A stretch of DNA of 64,000 nt from Mucor racemosus (GCA_027405735.1 JAPEHQ010000001.1:5332001-5396000); one strand, 5' to 3'; counted from the stretch's first letter, positions 43,600-56,768 are shown. Translations and numbers: made by a program. Notes: generated from the sequence alone by a model not told the origin.

Positions 43600-44760
43600 A
43601 CTAGGTAGATCTAATTGATTGCTACTCTGTATTTTTTGTTTTAGCAAAAAATATTGATTTTTCGTCGAGATAACTAAAATAATAGTTTTTATCACAGCTT
43701 CTAATCTATCATAACGGGGTTCCAAAGTTGATTCGAAAAAATGATCGAAAATGATTAAAAAAAACAAAATCGTTTAATGGCTCATGAACTGCAAAGTGAG
43801 TCGACCTAGTTTACTAAATAGTTTTTGTAGAGTTTTAAATTTTGCATCCATCTAAATAAAAATCAAAAAAACATTCCACATTAAATTTTGCGTAAAATGC
43901 AATTGAAATTTTGAAGGTTTTTTGAAGATGCACATCACTTTTTATAAGCATATTTAAAATATAACTAATTGAAATGATGCGCAAAAACATTATCTATCGA
44001 TCGAACTATTGTACAATCTTTTAGCTGCATTTTTCGTAGAGAAAACAACATTTTTGTCTAAATTTTTTTCTGTTTCAGAATTTGGGATGAGGGTATACAA
44101 GGGGAAAATGTACGCCAGAAATGGAGGTACCTTTTTGTACACATTTTTGAGGATATCTCCATGAAAAATCAATATTTTGAAGAACTCTAAATTGGGTTCG
44201 AGAGAGCTTATTGAGCTTAATGACATGAATGCAAAAAAAATGTTGCTCAATTTAACCAATAATTTGAAACCTACTATAGAAATGTCCAAAAAAATGAAAA
44301 AAGAATAAAAGTGCTCAGAATTTTTTTATATTAAAATATGTTATAGAGCGCTTCAAAACAAGTAAGTTTCATTATTAGAAAGTGTTAGTATAGCTTAATT
44401 TTTTCTAGAGATATGAAGCTTCAAAGTTTTCAATCCATTAGCAGTGAAATACGCGTAAAAAATCTGAAACCTTAGCACTGAAAAATTAATACCAACAGCA
44501 AAAAGTAGGATATTTCCGGATACTCATTTTTGAATTAAAGTTGATCATCTCAGGTACATTGGCATATAATTTTTTCTTGGTGTTATTTAGTGAAAAAAAA
44601 AGTAGGGCAGGGATGAAAAGTAAGACCCCGTTTTCAAGGAAGAAGCAGTGAATTTTACGTGCTTTTGAGTCTTTCGTGAGATATAAAATAAATTTAGGAA
44701 TAGGTAGCATAATGCAACCAATTTATACCTATTTAATAGTATCCAGGGCGTATCCTGAAA
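43600..44760 (-). repeat. Dispersed repeat family C, copy 4
   Basis: Same orientation as copies 2 and 3. Almost the same as copy 3 through 43,980-44,510; after that it is closer to copy 2 (TTTTTTCTTGGTGTTATTTAGTG). This mosaic similarity suggests exchange between copies. Two minus-strand frames (43,990-44,289 and 44,486-44,710) have counterparts in other copies but contain no recognisable domain. Confidence 0.75.
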
Positions 44761-45255
44761 GTGTTTTGCGTGAGATTAGTTGTACAAAAGAGGGAACGGA
44801 CCGATTTTGAAGATTGAAAAATCATGAAAAATTGAATTTTTGGAAAATTTAAATTTTACTCGAATATGTTATATGTTATAGCAACGAAGATTCTGGCCGA
44901 CAATCTCTTGGCAAACCATTAAGCCATTTACTGAATTCAGTTATCCAAAGCACTCTAATTTTCTATGAATTATCCGAGTTTTAATATATTTGGAGATCTA
45001 TAATGATACAGTTGGATGAAATAGGTTGTTATTTAAGGAAAAGAAGATGCTGTTACTTACGATTAACTAATATCCATTCAATTGATCTGTCAAAAAGCAA
45101 ACCCTACCTTTCAATGTGACGTTGGGTTGGTTCAAATGACGTCGAGTTAAGCTATACACCCGCTACTGGATCCATTTAGAATTCCTCTATATATTTTAAG
45201 GCAAATTTTATCTCGGTTTACCCTTGTCATTATTAAAATATTTAAATAAACCATC
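44761..45255. other. Intergenic region and TIM9 promoter
   Basis: No gene. Two TGACGT-containing stretches at about 45,118 and 45,138 (GTGACGTTGGG, ATGACGTCGAG) lie 115-140 bases before the TIM9 start. The second includes the CRE/ATF-type palindrome TGACGTC. Regulatory meaning is inference. Confidence 0.4.
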
Positions 45256-45736
45256 ATGGATTTCTCTAGATTTAACCAAGCTGAACAAGCTCAAATCGCT
45301 GCTATGATCGAGCATAAGCAGGTATGTTTTTGCAGTTAATTCAATCATCAAATTGCGATGAGCCGCTTATATCATTTCATTTCATCTCAACACCCTTCTT
45401 TTTTCTCTGTTTTAGATGAAGGATTTTATGAGACTTTATTCCAACTTGGTTCAACGTTGTTTCGATGATTGTGCCAATGATTTCACTACCAAGTCTTTGA
45501 CCGGAAAGGAGGTAAGTTTCAAGTTTATATGGGTCGAGTTGTAGTGGATTAATTGTTTTTGTGGGATTTGCAGGAAGGTTGTGTCAACAAGTGTGCTGAT
45601 AAGTTTTTGAAGCATTCTGAGAGAGTCGGTGCTCGTTTCGCTGAACTCAGTCAAAATGTAAGTTTACAAACAATGTGCATATGCACAGATCAAAGTATTA
45701 AATGGTATTTGATAGATGGCTCCCCCTGGACAATAA
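45256..45736 (+). CDS. TIM9: Mitochondrial import inner membrane translocase subunit Tim9
   Basis: Four exons: 45,256-45,321, 45,416-45,511, 45,574-45,657, 45,716-45,736; 88 residues, the family's usual size. Small Tim proteins chaperone hydrophobic precursors across the intermembrane space as Tim9-Tim10 hexamers. The twin CX3C motif is complete: Cys37-x3-Cys41 and Cys57-x3-Cys61. [16 protein letters not shown] and [19 protein letters not shown] are nearly invariant Tim9 stretches. The last exon is tiny (Met-Ala-Pro-Pro-Gly-Gln-stop) and is chosen because it restores a normal length. Reading through the third intron instead would add ~49 residues. The gene is convergent with the gp78-like gene, 162 bases between stops. 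Confidence 0.95.
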
Positions 45737-45898
45737 TTATTTTATACTTCATTGACTTTTGTAAAGATAATTTAGAAAATGAATATAATAAAAAGCTGCC
45801 TTAAATAACTGTATAATAATATATTACAGCTTGATTTTATTTACACACACATTGATACACACAGGCACATCATTTTTGATTACTTTCAACTTGGTATA

Positions 45899-47420
45899 TT
45901 ATTTTGAATTTGATGATTCTTTTGGCGAGGGTGGAGATAAAGATCTTCTGCAGGTTGGACATGTTGGTTTGGAAACATGATGCTGTATCCATGAATGCAG
46001 GCAATGTCTATATCGAAAGAGCAAAATATGATTAGTCAAAGGAAAAGAGATGCTTGAAAGAATCTTACAAATGGAATAAATGTCCACATGCCAACTTTTT
46101 GGCAGTTTTCATCCTTTCTCTACAAATAGCACAATCATCATTATGATTTGATAACTCTTCAGTAGATGCATCAACATATCTATCTGTGACATATGACATT
46201 GCTCTCCATCTTTCGCGGTAAATGATAACTTTGCTATGTAGATTCTTCAATACACTTCGTACATTTAGAAACAACACAATATCCACCAATCCAAAGGATA
46301 TTCCATGCATCCACTTTTCGGTTGAAATTAGATTTCATTTTGATTTAAACATTTCAATTTGCCTTACCATCAATTGGAGATATTGCAATAACGTACAGCC
46401 AAGAATTAATACGTCTGCACTTAATTCCGTGTAATAATTGATTAATCTTTTACTTTCAAATCCATTTTCTCTCCATTGATCCATTAAATGTGTTGTGTAT
46501 TTGATCAAGACTTGAATTGTATCCAAAACTACAGGTAAAAACTATAATATAAAAATGAATATGATTATTCAAGAAAAGCTTTAGCATATTTTACCTCCAA
46601 TGTGAGAAATGCTAGTGAAGTTGGGAATAAATAAAGTGATCCAAGGTACCAAATGACGTTGCTGAATAAAATTGTCGATAAAAATATGGTGATTTTGTAA
46701 TATTTTTTAAGAGAAACGAATGCTACAGTTGTCAACTAGAACAAAAATTAGTATCCAATAAATACAATCATATTTTTTGTTTTGTTTTTTACATTATCCA
46801 ATCTGTCTCTGCTGAGTAAACTGAAAATGCGCATAAATCCTAAAACACCAATCCACATGGATAATCTTAAAATATGTCTCCAAACAGGTTCCATTACAGC
46901 ACCAATGAATATAACTTTAAATAACAGGAAATTCAGCATTCGATCATACATGTGCTTGATAAATTGTGTTAATTTACATGCAAAATGTTCGATTAAGATC
47001 TAAAATATATACCTGACTTTCCATAGGCCATAATTCTCCAAATACAATTTTGATAATACCTCTTCCAATAAGTAGTGATCCACAAATAGTCATATTCACA
47101 TGAGCCTATATATATATATATGTATGTATGTATACAAACATCAGCACAATGTACTCCAACCCCCCTCAATTATAATAAAAGAAAAAAAAATCTTACAAAA
47201 AATTTACCAATAAACTTATTTTTCGAGATTCCACATGAGAAAAGTAGGCTGCTATATAGCTCTTATTGCATATTTGATTTGTTGATAATATTGAGCTAAG
47301 GTCTTTTGAATAACAAGTTGTCCATATATCTGAATATAAAAAGGACCGTAATGATATTAAGAAAGCTACAGTGAATGTAATTGTGGATACAAGAGCATAT
47401 GTTGGAATGTCGTACTTCAT
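45899..47420 (-). CDS. gp78/AMFR-like ER membrane RING E3 ubiquitin ligase
   Basis: Seven exons on the minus strand: 47,420-47,208, 47,105-47,013, 46,954-46,793, 46,735-46,595, 46,541-46,368, 46,313-46,069, 46,007-45,899; 378 residues. Several hydrophobic segments (for example YALVSTITFTVAFLISL, MWIGVLGFMRIFSLL) precede a C-terminal RING-H2: Cys322, Cys325, Cys337, His339, His342, Cys345, Cys359, Cys362. KIVFGELWPME and the ASTEELSNHNDDCAIC lead-in match AMFR/gp78 (PEELAVNNDDCAIC) better than Hrd1. Such ligases ubiquitinate ER proteins for degradation. The protein ends 16 residues after the RING, so the CUE and VCP-binding regions of animal gp78 are absent. The ATG at 47,420 is chosen; the frame extends 9 codons further 5' without another ATG. 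Confidence 0.85.
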
Positions 47421-47545
47421 ACAAGAAAAACCCCTTTTTATTATCAATTTTGCTGTTTTTTATTTACAAAGAAGAGAAGATTTGGTATATGGGAAATAAA
47501 CTGATATTTTTTTAAAAGGAAAAAAAAAGAAGGAGTAACAAATAA

Positions 47546-50500
47546 TTATTGAATTTTATAAATGGATTCCAATATTTCAGAAGCATTCAATTCACTTGAA
47601 ATGATAGGATTTAACATTTGCTGCTGTTGCTGTAATTGCAATTTCTCTTTTGTCTTGTATTCTCTACGACTCATTAATAGCTTTTCTAATAGATTGTCCA
47701 TTACTAGATCTTGCTGCGTTGTTTTCGTATCTATCATATTTTACAAAATAAGTAACCATGGGTAACCAAATGTCTGCTTTCGATACTTACAGTCACTCAT
47801 GGCAACTCCCTTGCCTTTGCTTTGAATGCCATTGCGAGCTTGATTCCTACGCTCTGCTTCGTATTTCTTTTGTGCTTCTATACGCTCTTGTGTTTGTTTT
47901 ATCGTGGCCAAATCCTTGGAGCATTTCTATAAAGAAAAATTGTCAAAATCAAGCGCAAAACCTGTGCAAATGCTACATTTGATTTACCTGCCAATTGTTG
48001 ATGAATACATGGAAGATACCAAAGAATTCATTCAGTTGTGTTTTTTCTACATGTTCACCATAAAATGAAACCACTTTTTCAAAAGATGATTCGGATTTGA
48101 TTTGTATTTTCTCTACTTGATCAAACTTTTCCTTGGCCTCTTTTTGAAATTCTTTCATTGTATTTGTAAATGCATCATCATTTGATAACACATCAAATTG
48201 CTTTAAACCCTTTCTTATGCTTGAAAAGCTGCTCATAACTTCGATTTTATTCACTAAAATAAAAAGGATATTAGATTTATAAAAATCAGTTAAAATGCTA
48301 ATCTGTGCTACCTTTGCATGCTTCTTCAGAGCCTTTCAATTCATCCAAGAATCCAAGTATTTTTGGGAATTTACTTTCGACTGTTTCTACCAGGAAGTGT
48401 AACAATGTTGTTGAAGTAATTCCTTTGGTATCAATAAGCTACAAAAATGCAATCGAGACATAAATGATAGACACTGTACATTGAATCTATAGATAAATAC
48501 CTTGTTAATGCTGGAAATTTTGATACCGGATGCGCCTCCTCTAGTAGTATTTCCATTCATATAATTTCCTAAAACTAAAACCATTTGCAATAATTGCTTG
48601 AATCTTTTGGCATTTTTCAAAGTATTTGATGCTCTAACTATACATTCGAAATCCTATTAAAATATTACAAGTTAGATTCATGCATTTACTATAAAACAAG
48701 ATCTAACCTTTTCGAGTTGACTAATAGTATCCCAAAATGTAGTTTTGAATAATAAGCATTCAATACGTTGTTTGAACTGTGGAATTTTGATCATTTCCAA
48801 TGACAATTTATCAGGTAAAGATAGTTTTCCTATATCTGAAGACTCTGCATATCGCTTTAACTTGCCTACTTCCTCTAATGTAGGAGCAAATCTAATTAGA
48901 TTTTCCAAGACATGTTCTTCTAATACTGGAGATAGATCGGTCATGTATTGATTCAGTTGTTGCATTTGGAAATCTTTTGGTAAACTAGTCAAAAAGATAC
49001 TCATGTTGTACGCTTTACGAGAATCCAATAGCTCTACAAAATCAATCTTTTTCTTGCGTTTGCTTAAATCTGCTGGAGGTTTTTGTGCAAATGTTTTCTC
49101 GATAGAAGAAAAGACATCAGCTTTGGAGAGTTTGGAAACAATGGACTGACTATCAAATAAAACTGTATCATCTTCAGAAGATTCGTCTTCTTCTTGATCA
49201 TCTTCTAAATGTTCCCAAATAGTTTCGCCAATTTGACGACGATTAATCTTGTCCCAATTGACAAGTTTGAGCTTTTGTTGTGATTGATGTTGTGGAACTG
49301 AATTAGATACTAAAATAGGTGGAGGTGGAGAAACTAAACCATTATTTGGTGGAGCAGGTGGAGGGGGAGGTATTCCATTCATTGGGGGTGGAGGTGGGGG
49401 TGGAGGTGGTGAGCTGTTGGATAAAGAAAGAGGCTGTGGTGGTGGTGGTGGTGGTGGTGGTGGTGGTGGAGGAGCGCTCATACCCATTGGTGGTGGTGGT
49501 GGAGGAGGAGGTGGTGGTGGGGGTGCTAAATTATTCATCGCACTTTCTGGTACTGATGGTGGAGGTGGCGGTGGTGGCGGATTGTCAGAAACATTGCTTG
49601 AATCTTTTTCTATATTATCAAAATATTTTGAATCTATGGGTTCTAATAAATGTAATTCAGGTAATAATTGCAATTTTGTGGGTGTTGTTGGAGGTGTATT
49701 GTCTTTATTTTTATCAGATTCAATCGTTATCTCTACTGCAGAAAGCTTTTTTATCGGTGGTAATGGTTTTTTCTTTGGTTTTTCTAATTGATTTTCAATG
49801 CTTTTACTGATTTTTGACTTTATCACTTCAAATGTTTCGCTTTGATCATTGCGACCACCACTCTTTGCGACTAAAATGCATACAGTTTGATACAACCTTT
49901 TTATTTGATTATCCATTGATTCAAGAGTTCTTTTGTGCTCCATTTCAATTCCATTCAATCTTTGTTGCAAAACAGAATTAGTTTGGTTTGCAATGCGTAA
50001 ACTTCTTTCTAATGTCTCGTTTTTTATTCTATATTTTCCAACTAGACCATCTATGACAATTTGTTGAACAAGAGAGATTTATTATCGCTGAAATGTGAGA
50101 ATATTTACCTGCTTTCAAATCAATTTGAAGCCTTAAAGCTGCTTCTCTTTCAAGGGCTTTTGTAGCCATTTCTCTTGCCTCATCTACTTCTTGTAGAGCA
50201 GCTTCTAATTCATCCTCTTCCGCGAATTTTGATATCAAATTCTTCACTGTCATTCCATATGTAGTTGAAAAGCTGTTGGATACACCTTTTCTATCTAGAG
50301 TAATTTGAGAAACAAAATGCTCTACCAATTGATAATATCGATTCTTTGTTTCAGAGTCGCATTGTATTAATAAAAGATGCTGTAAAATTGTCTGTAGGTA
50401 ATCATATGCTCTCGTTCCATTGATTGATGCTGATATTTTTTCCAAGATTTCAGAAGGTTCTGTGCTATCACCCAACACCATATGTGCAATTGTATCGCTA

Positions 50501-52025
50501 TCTTCTAACTCTCTAAATTCTTCTAATTTTGAATTCATTAACTCATTGTTAAATGACCGCATTTTCTCAAATATTGTCGATAATCCTCCTTGATAAAGTT
50601 GATTTCTAAGCGTTATTCTAGTTTCTCGTTCATCGATAGTATCGGGCTCAACCATTGCAAGAATCAGCAAGAGGTTTGCTAACTAGAAATGAATTGTAGC
50701 TGTTAGTTTCCACTCCTATTATATGTTAATGTGAATATTTACTGCATGTTCTATTACTGGCATATCGGAGCTACCTTTTGATACTATCTGTTTCACATCA
50801 TTGCTGGCTCCCACTACAGACCCCATCTTTCCTCTGCCGTCAAGAACAGCATTCAACGTTTTGAGCCAAGGATCAAATCTACTGTAGCTATTTTGCGATT
50901 CCTTTAGTTTATCCATACCTTGCATAACTAATGCATGTCCTTTTGGCTGCTCAAAGTAACACATAAATGTTAACGCATCGCAAACAAGGCGTTGTATCGG
51001 CAAAGAAGGTGAAATAATTGATTGTGTCAAGGTGATAATATAAAATGGATCGCTTACAACTTGCTGAATGCCGTACTATTAAGTTTCAAAAGATTAGTTT
51101 GTATTTGGATAAACATAATATAAAACAAAATTACATAATTGTTGAATAAAAGCCGCAGGCATTTTATAATTTCTAATTCGAGTTGACATTCTCGTTGATT
51201 TCTACAGAGAAAATATTAATAATAATTTTGATACAGAAATACATAAATGTACCGTTGGTTTGTTTTGTTGATATGAGATAGCTCTTCAAACAATGTTTTG
51301 ATTCCATTGGCCTCAATAAATTCTTGAGCCCACCTGTATTATGAAAAAATCAATATTTGAAATGCAGTTTTTCAATCATAAGCACTTACCTAACTGGCAT
51401 AGTTCTTAATCTGACAGATAAATCAGATACTAGCTTTGATCTAACTTCGATTTTAGCTTCCCTTTTATGCAAAGTGTCGATATAATATATTGGTGTAAGT
51501 AAATAATCATTTGAATGATTGTCTGAAATTGTGCCAGAAACTGTATTTGAATTTCCATTGCCATTGCCATTATGCGCTGAAATAGAAGTTCTACTATTTG
51601 GGTTCTTTTTTCCAATTACTGTTCCCATAGATGTTAATGCGCTTTCATTACAGAGAATAAACCATTTTTTATCCGGTGTCAATCCTCGTACACTCGCATC
51701 ATTTGTACTGATATTCAATCGAGACTAAAATATATATATAAATAAATATTCATATTAAAATGTCAAACGTTTATATATCTCTTACAGCTGCTTTCTCAAA
51801 TAATCTATCAATTTCTTGATGTGATGGTTTATCTTTTAGGCTTTTGCTATCCAGTCCTGTTGATGTTGAACTAGTTATTGAAGACGGTAATGATGCAGTT
51901 GACTCTATATAAATAGATATTGTTAATTATTAATCTAAGATTTAAAAGTTGATTTATTGAATGTTACGTCTATGTGCCGTTTTATAGTCTAATGATTGCT
52001 TCTTTTTATTTCTGAATATTGCCAT
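47546..52025 (-). CDS. Diaphanous/Bni1-type formin
   Basis: Thirteen exons on the minus strand: 52,025-51,968, 51,904-51,786, 51,724-51,390, 51,333-51,253, 51,201-51,135, 51,075-50,743, 50,682-50,109, 50,050-48,708, 48,653-48,501, 48,438-48,312, 48,253-47,988, 47,926-47,791, 47,730-47,546; 1258 residues. Formins nucleate and elongate unbranched actin filaments. The order is: Rho-GTPase-binding/FH3 armadillo region (about 40-480), coiled coil (about 490-570), proline-rich FH1 (about 680-765, several runs of more than 6 Pro for profilin-actin), FH2 (about 780-1160, including LNWDKI-type KLVNWDKINRRQIGETIWE and LVLGNYMNGNTTRGGASGIK), and a C-terminal autoregulatory DAD-like VMDNLLEKLL followed by basic residues. 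All junctions keep frame. Expected site: hyphal tips and septa. Confidence 0.92.
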
Positions 52026-52937
52026 AATGTACAAAGAATGAAAAGAAAAGGGATATGTAACTGCAAATTACACAATTATTGTAACTGTATATTGCCTTTT
52101 ATGGCAGAGATAAAAACAACCGTTTCTTTAAAAGGGCTACATGAATATAGGGCATCTGGTGTATTCAAAGGCTTTGAATTTTCAGTTATTTTCAATTCTC
52201 TTTGGCTGCTATCTAACATCTAGAGATGTCTTTTTCGTTATACAATACAAATTGAAGCATTTTTCCATGTCGAAAAAGCTTCTTTATCTTTAAAGAGATC
52301 ATTCGATCGGGATTAAGACTGATTGGCATGTTTCCTCATGTTAATCTTTCATTTTCAGATGATCCGTACATCTAAAAGGTAATTTAAATTATTTTATTTC
52401 GACATAATTCCTCATTAAACTAAATCTAAAACTAGTTTAGAATATCTTTAATTGTATTTGTCCATATAGCTTTGGTGATTTATGCACAATTTCCCATGTA
52501 TCACAAGTTTTCATTATGCACAGTTTATGATGGAAAAAAAATCCGGTGCAGTTTGCTAAATAAAAAAAAAAAAAAAAATCAGAAACCCATCAAAAACCAA
52601 AAAAAAATCATGGTATTTCCATAACATTTGATTGATTTATAGTTCAACACTATATTGGAATTTGTACCTTGTGATTGAACCAGCTTTTTATTAAGCTAGT
52701 CAAGCGATATTTCTCGGGAATACATTTACATGACAGATTTATCAAATTTTGATTGCTAAAAATAACCGTAAAAACCCATTGTAAACCAACATCGATACAC
52801 AGCTCATTGGCTACTCTTTCCCTTATTAAAAACCCGGAAGATTGACTCGCCTAGAATATTTTTCCTTTAATACAAATCTTTTCCTAATCTCTTTTTTTTT
52901 TTTTCATCTTTTTACTCTTGTAATTAATCCAAAATCA
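52026..52937. promoter_or_regulatory. Divergent intergenic region, formin and Reg1-like gene
   Basis: 912 bases between two divergently oriented starts. An A tract (more than 14 A) at about 52,562 and a T tract just before the Reg1-like start (52,889-52,902) are poly(dA:dT) elements typical of fungal promoters. No gene-like frame; a 75-codon frame at 51,996-52,223 overlaps formin exon 1 and is rejected. Confidence 0.45.
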
Positions 52938-54617
52938 ATGCTCACAAAGAAACATGCGTTAGATGACGATTTTGAGTCGCCTCGAAATGTTAAAATCGAG
53001 AGTAACGTAGATTATTTATCCTATAAATTTGATGAAATGGACCTTGCAGCTTCTTGGCGTGTATTGACAAAGCAGAAATTAACTATTGTAAATGGAATTC
53101 GACTCGAAAATGCTTCTTGGAGAACATGGGCAAAGCAAAGAAACAATCTTAAAACTGTTAGTCCAGATACACTTAATTGGTAAATTTCATGCATGAAAAA
53201 AATTCAAAAAAAAATTAATTTGATCGAAAAATGTTGAAATTATAGGCTAAAAGATAGCGATGTTACATGGTTGTATGGTCCGCTACACATTGTTATTAAA
53301 AATATGGATGAAGAAGATCGTTATGCCAAGCCAAAAGTATCTACAACTGAGGATACCTATGGCTTAATGACTTCTTCTTCTTCTTCTCCCCCTCCTCCTC
53401 CTCAACCAGTGAAAGATGGCGAAAATAATCAACCTATTGAACCAAGCCATGCACTATCTAAAAAGCCATCTTTATCTAATCGATTAGTAGATTCGCCACC
53501 TTCTATCTCCTCGGCTAGTTCCTCACCTAATCAAACTCAAAAACCACTCAAATCTGCTTTGAAAAAAGTAACAATGTCAGATTTATTGAAAAGATCTGCC
53601 TCAGAATTACAAATCAACAATGATCTATCAAACAACATTTCTATATCAGAAGCCAATGAACAACTCGGCGCATTTTCTCCTGCTGTCATTGCTAGCCATA
53701 GACAACCCAAATTACGGTTTAATCAATATGTCGAACAGTGTGTTGCTTTATCTTCCAATACAATGAATAAAAAGAAGACATCCCGTGTGAGAATGGCTGA
53801 ATTAAATGATGTCATGGACGATGATGAAGCTACAGAAGACGAAGATGACTGCACTACTGAAGAAGATTATGATCCTGATGATTCAGACGGGGGTAGTGTT
53901 ATTATGATGCGTTCTAAACCACCTAAAATGAGATCTTCCATTAAAAAGATTGAACCTGCTTTACTGAAAACTAATTCAAGATCTGATCACGATTCTGTTG
54001 ATTCTGATGATTCATCGTCAGATGAGGATAATATTATGTTAATGCCTTCTAGTAGTAAAGGTCATCGAACAAGTCGATATCATCATCACAAGAAAGCTCC
54101 GATCGATACAGAAACTTGGGACGCAGAAAGTGCTGAATCAGATGCATTTGTTAAACATATTATCAATGTATCTAAAGGTAAACAACCAGGCATAAAAGAT
54201 CCAGCAGCAGATAGAATACCAGTAGAACCAGTCGCTTATGATACAGATGTTGCTGATCCAATTCAAGCAAAATCAGATTATGATTATGAATTTGATGATG
54301 ATGATTGGGATTCACATAGTGAACATATGGAAGATGGTCCATCTGCATTCACTCAAGATGACTATGCGCCAATTGCACCAGATCCCCCAGTTGGATGTCA
54401 AATTTCCAAGGCGCCTGCAAATAATCAACCTGTATTACCAAACGTTGAAAGAAGTTTAAGTGACACAAAAACACCTGATGAGATACAGCATCAATACGAT
54501 AACAATGATGGTGGTAAACTAAGTAATAGTAATAGTAGCAGTAATAATTCGCTCTTTAGTAACATTGCGCATTGGGCATCCTCCCATCTTTGGCCAGCTG
54601 AAGGCTCGAAAAAATGA
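52938..54617 (+). CDS. Reg1-like PP1 regulatory subunit (DUF1752 protein)
   Basis: Two exons: 52,938-53,179 and 53,246-54,617; 537 residues. The N-terminal DUF1752 motif (about 38-75) reads ASWRVLTKQKLTIVNGIRLE and then NASWRTW, the signature of the Reg1/glucose-repression family. A PP1-docking RVxF-like element occurs as LRFNQYVEQCVAL (about 236-248), just as yeast Reg1 has an HFNDRVEQC-type site. Most of the rest is disordered: Ser/Pro-rich, acidic clusters (DDDEATEDEDD) and Lys-rich patches. In yeast Reg1 brings PP1 (Glc7) to Snf1 kinase to switch off the glucose-starvation response. The ATG at 52,938 is used because upstream in-frame codons (from 52,842) are a low-complexity hydrophobic run within the leader. 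Confidence 0.82.
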
Positions 54618-54879
54618 TAATAGAAAGAAACCAGAAAACCCTAAAAATTCATCATAATTTTAATATATAAACCATACGCAAATATCTTTGATACTTTACA
54701 TTCAACCTTTTAAAAACCAAATCATTGGTAAAAAACACATATTGCATAGCATTTGTACAGCAAAAACTATTATTATTTCAATAAAAAAGCCTTCTTCTTG
54801 TCTTTTATTACAGTCACGTGTATTAAACTCATCCTTCTTACTTTTGAGATGGTACATCATATTCATTTATTACTTTTAA

Positions 54880-56060
54880 ATGGCATCTTCAACAAGCAAA
54901 TCAAGACATTCACCTTCACCATCACGTCATAGATCAAGACGCTCACCTTCTCCTCGCCACAGGAGCAGTAGAAGAAGACATGATAGTCGATCCAGATCCC
55001 CCAGTCGTGGAGAAAGTTCAAGGCGCCGTCATGAAAAGAGTAAGCGTCGTTCTTCGCGAAGCCCTGATGAATCTAGACATTCTTCTCGCCATAGAAGCAG
55101 CCGCCATCATGATAGACATTCAGATAGTAGACGTAGTAGACGTTCTTATTCTGTTAGTTCCACATCATCATCTGCTTCCTCATCAAGTACTTCTTCATAT
55201 GACAGAAAGAAAAGAGAGCATAGAAAGCACAAAAGGGATAAAAAGCACAAAAAATCAAAGGTAACCCCAATAACCTTAATTTATCTGAATAGTGTTTGAT
55301 AAAGTATGACAATAGAAAAAGTCAAAGAAGAGTAAATCATCATCAATTGGTGATCAATGGGGCAAATATGGTATTATTCATGAAGCAGAGTAAGTTTTGT
55401 TGTTTGTACAGATTGCCAACTTTGGTTCTAATGATTTGGTTTTTAGTTTATTTACAAAAGAAGCAGTAAGTTTGTCGTTGCCATGGAGATATATTTAGGG
55501 GTTAACAGCTTGTTAATTAGGAATTTCAAGCTTGGTTGATTGAAGTCAAGCATGCAAATGTAGAAACACTAAACAACATAAAACGAAAGGAAATGTTTAA
55601 CGATTTCATGGAAGATTATAATACAGCAACAATGCCTCACGAAAAGTAATATTGTGCCAAATGAGAGCTATTTTTAAAAGACATTAATGAAAATGATATA
55701 GATTTTACAATCTACAACAATGGGAAAGACGACAAGAAGCTATTCGTATGGGTGAGAAGCCTATGCCTACAGGAGATTTCTTTGATTTCAAAAACGATGA
55801 AGAGAAACTAAAGTTAGTAATATGACCCTGATGTTAAAATTTATATTGCATTGATTCACATGATATTATCATATAGAATGCAACATCGTCAAGCAGCTAA
55901 AGCAGCGGCATCTCGTCAACCAACTCTCAAGTTGTCTGAAGAACAAATTAAAGAACTTACTAGAGTCAACAGAGAGAGAATTGAAGCAGATCGTATGCGT
56001 AAAATGGGTCTGAAACCTAAAGAAAGTATGGGTGTTCGATATGAAGAAGAAAATGATTAA
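54880..56060 (+). CDS. RS-rich nuclear protein, probable spliceosome-associated factor
   Basis: Six exons: 54,880-55,260, 55,316-55,389, 55,447-55,465 (19 bases), 55,521-55,645, 55,702-55,812, 55,877-56,060; 297 residues. The first ~115 residues are an Arg/Ser dipeptide domain, followed by a Lys/His-rich patch (KHKRDKKHKKSKK). The conserved part begins QWGKYGIIHEADLFTKEAEF, continues AWLIEVKHANVETL and MFNDFMEDYNTATMPHEKFY, and ends with a Lys/Glu-rich helix. I recognise this core (KYGII...EF.AWL..V....F..F.EDYNTAT) as shared with animal RS-type proteins but cannot name the family with certainty. An RS domain implies a role in pre-mRNA splicing in the nucleus. The only GT-AG model that keeps the core in frame includes the 19-base exon. 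Confidence 0.75.
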
Positions 56061-56760
56061 AATATACAGCTTTTTTTTTTTTGTTCATTAATAAATTATC
56101 TTTTAAAGATGTATTTTACAAACTATTTGATCGAGAAATAGAAACAAAATCAAATTTTCAAAGCAATGTATTTTGATTTCACGTATAATTGTATCTAAAT
56201 CAATTTGGCTATAATAAACTGTTTTTATTCTCTTTTATTTATAAGAGTATACCGCTTTAAATGATCATTGAGCACAATAGTTATATCCATTAAAATCTGT
56301 ATTTCACATTAATGGCACATCATAAATATAATAAGTCCTGGTGTTATTATGACCTAGAATATCGTTTTTCTCGTTCTTCTGTTTCTTGTGCCATGTATAC
56401 CATCTAATATTTTTTGTAATACTTTGTAAAAAGTATACCGTAGGTACTCTTATTTAAACATAAAATAATAAGTTTTTATCATTAGTTTTGTCTTTATTAT
56501 AACAATTTTTAGGCTTGCCTATTTATTTTTCCTTGATCTTTTAGATCTTGCATTAATTGATTTTATAATTCTTATAACCTCTAAATCTTATTTCGGAACA
56601 CTCTCCTACTTTTACAAAAGAACAAGGAGCACTATTAATACAATTGGCACAAATATTATTTTGGAGCAGCGTCCTCTCTTATAATCAAAGAAAAGGAATA
56701 CTATCTCTTTTTTTATATATAAATTTGGGAGAACTATTCATTTGTCAGTAACTCTTATAC
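56061..56760. other. Gene-free spacer
   Basis: AT-rich downstream region of the RS-protein gene, with AATAAA-like signals and no gene-like frame. Confidence 0.5.
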
Positions 56761-56768
56761 AGTACTCG

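Noticed and set aside
45658..45804. Read-through C-terminus of Tim9 (about 49 extra residues)
   Set aside because: GTAAGT at 45,658 and TAG at 45,715 define a 58-base intron, giving an 88-residue protein of normal Tim9 size.
49319..49810. Two plus-strand frames (163 and 124 codons), Gly- or Val-rich
   Set aside because: They are the antisense of the formin FH1 proline runs; CCN repeats read as GGN on the other strand.
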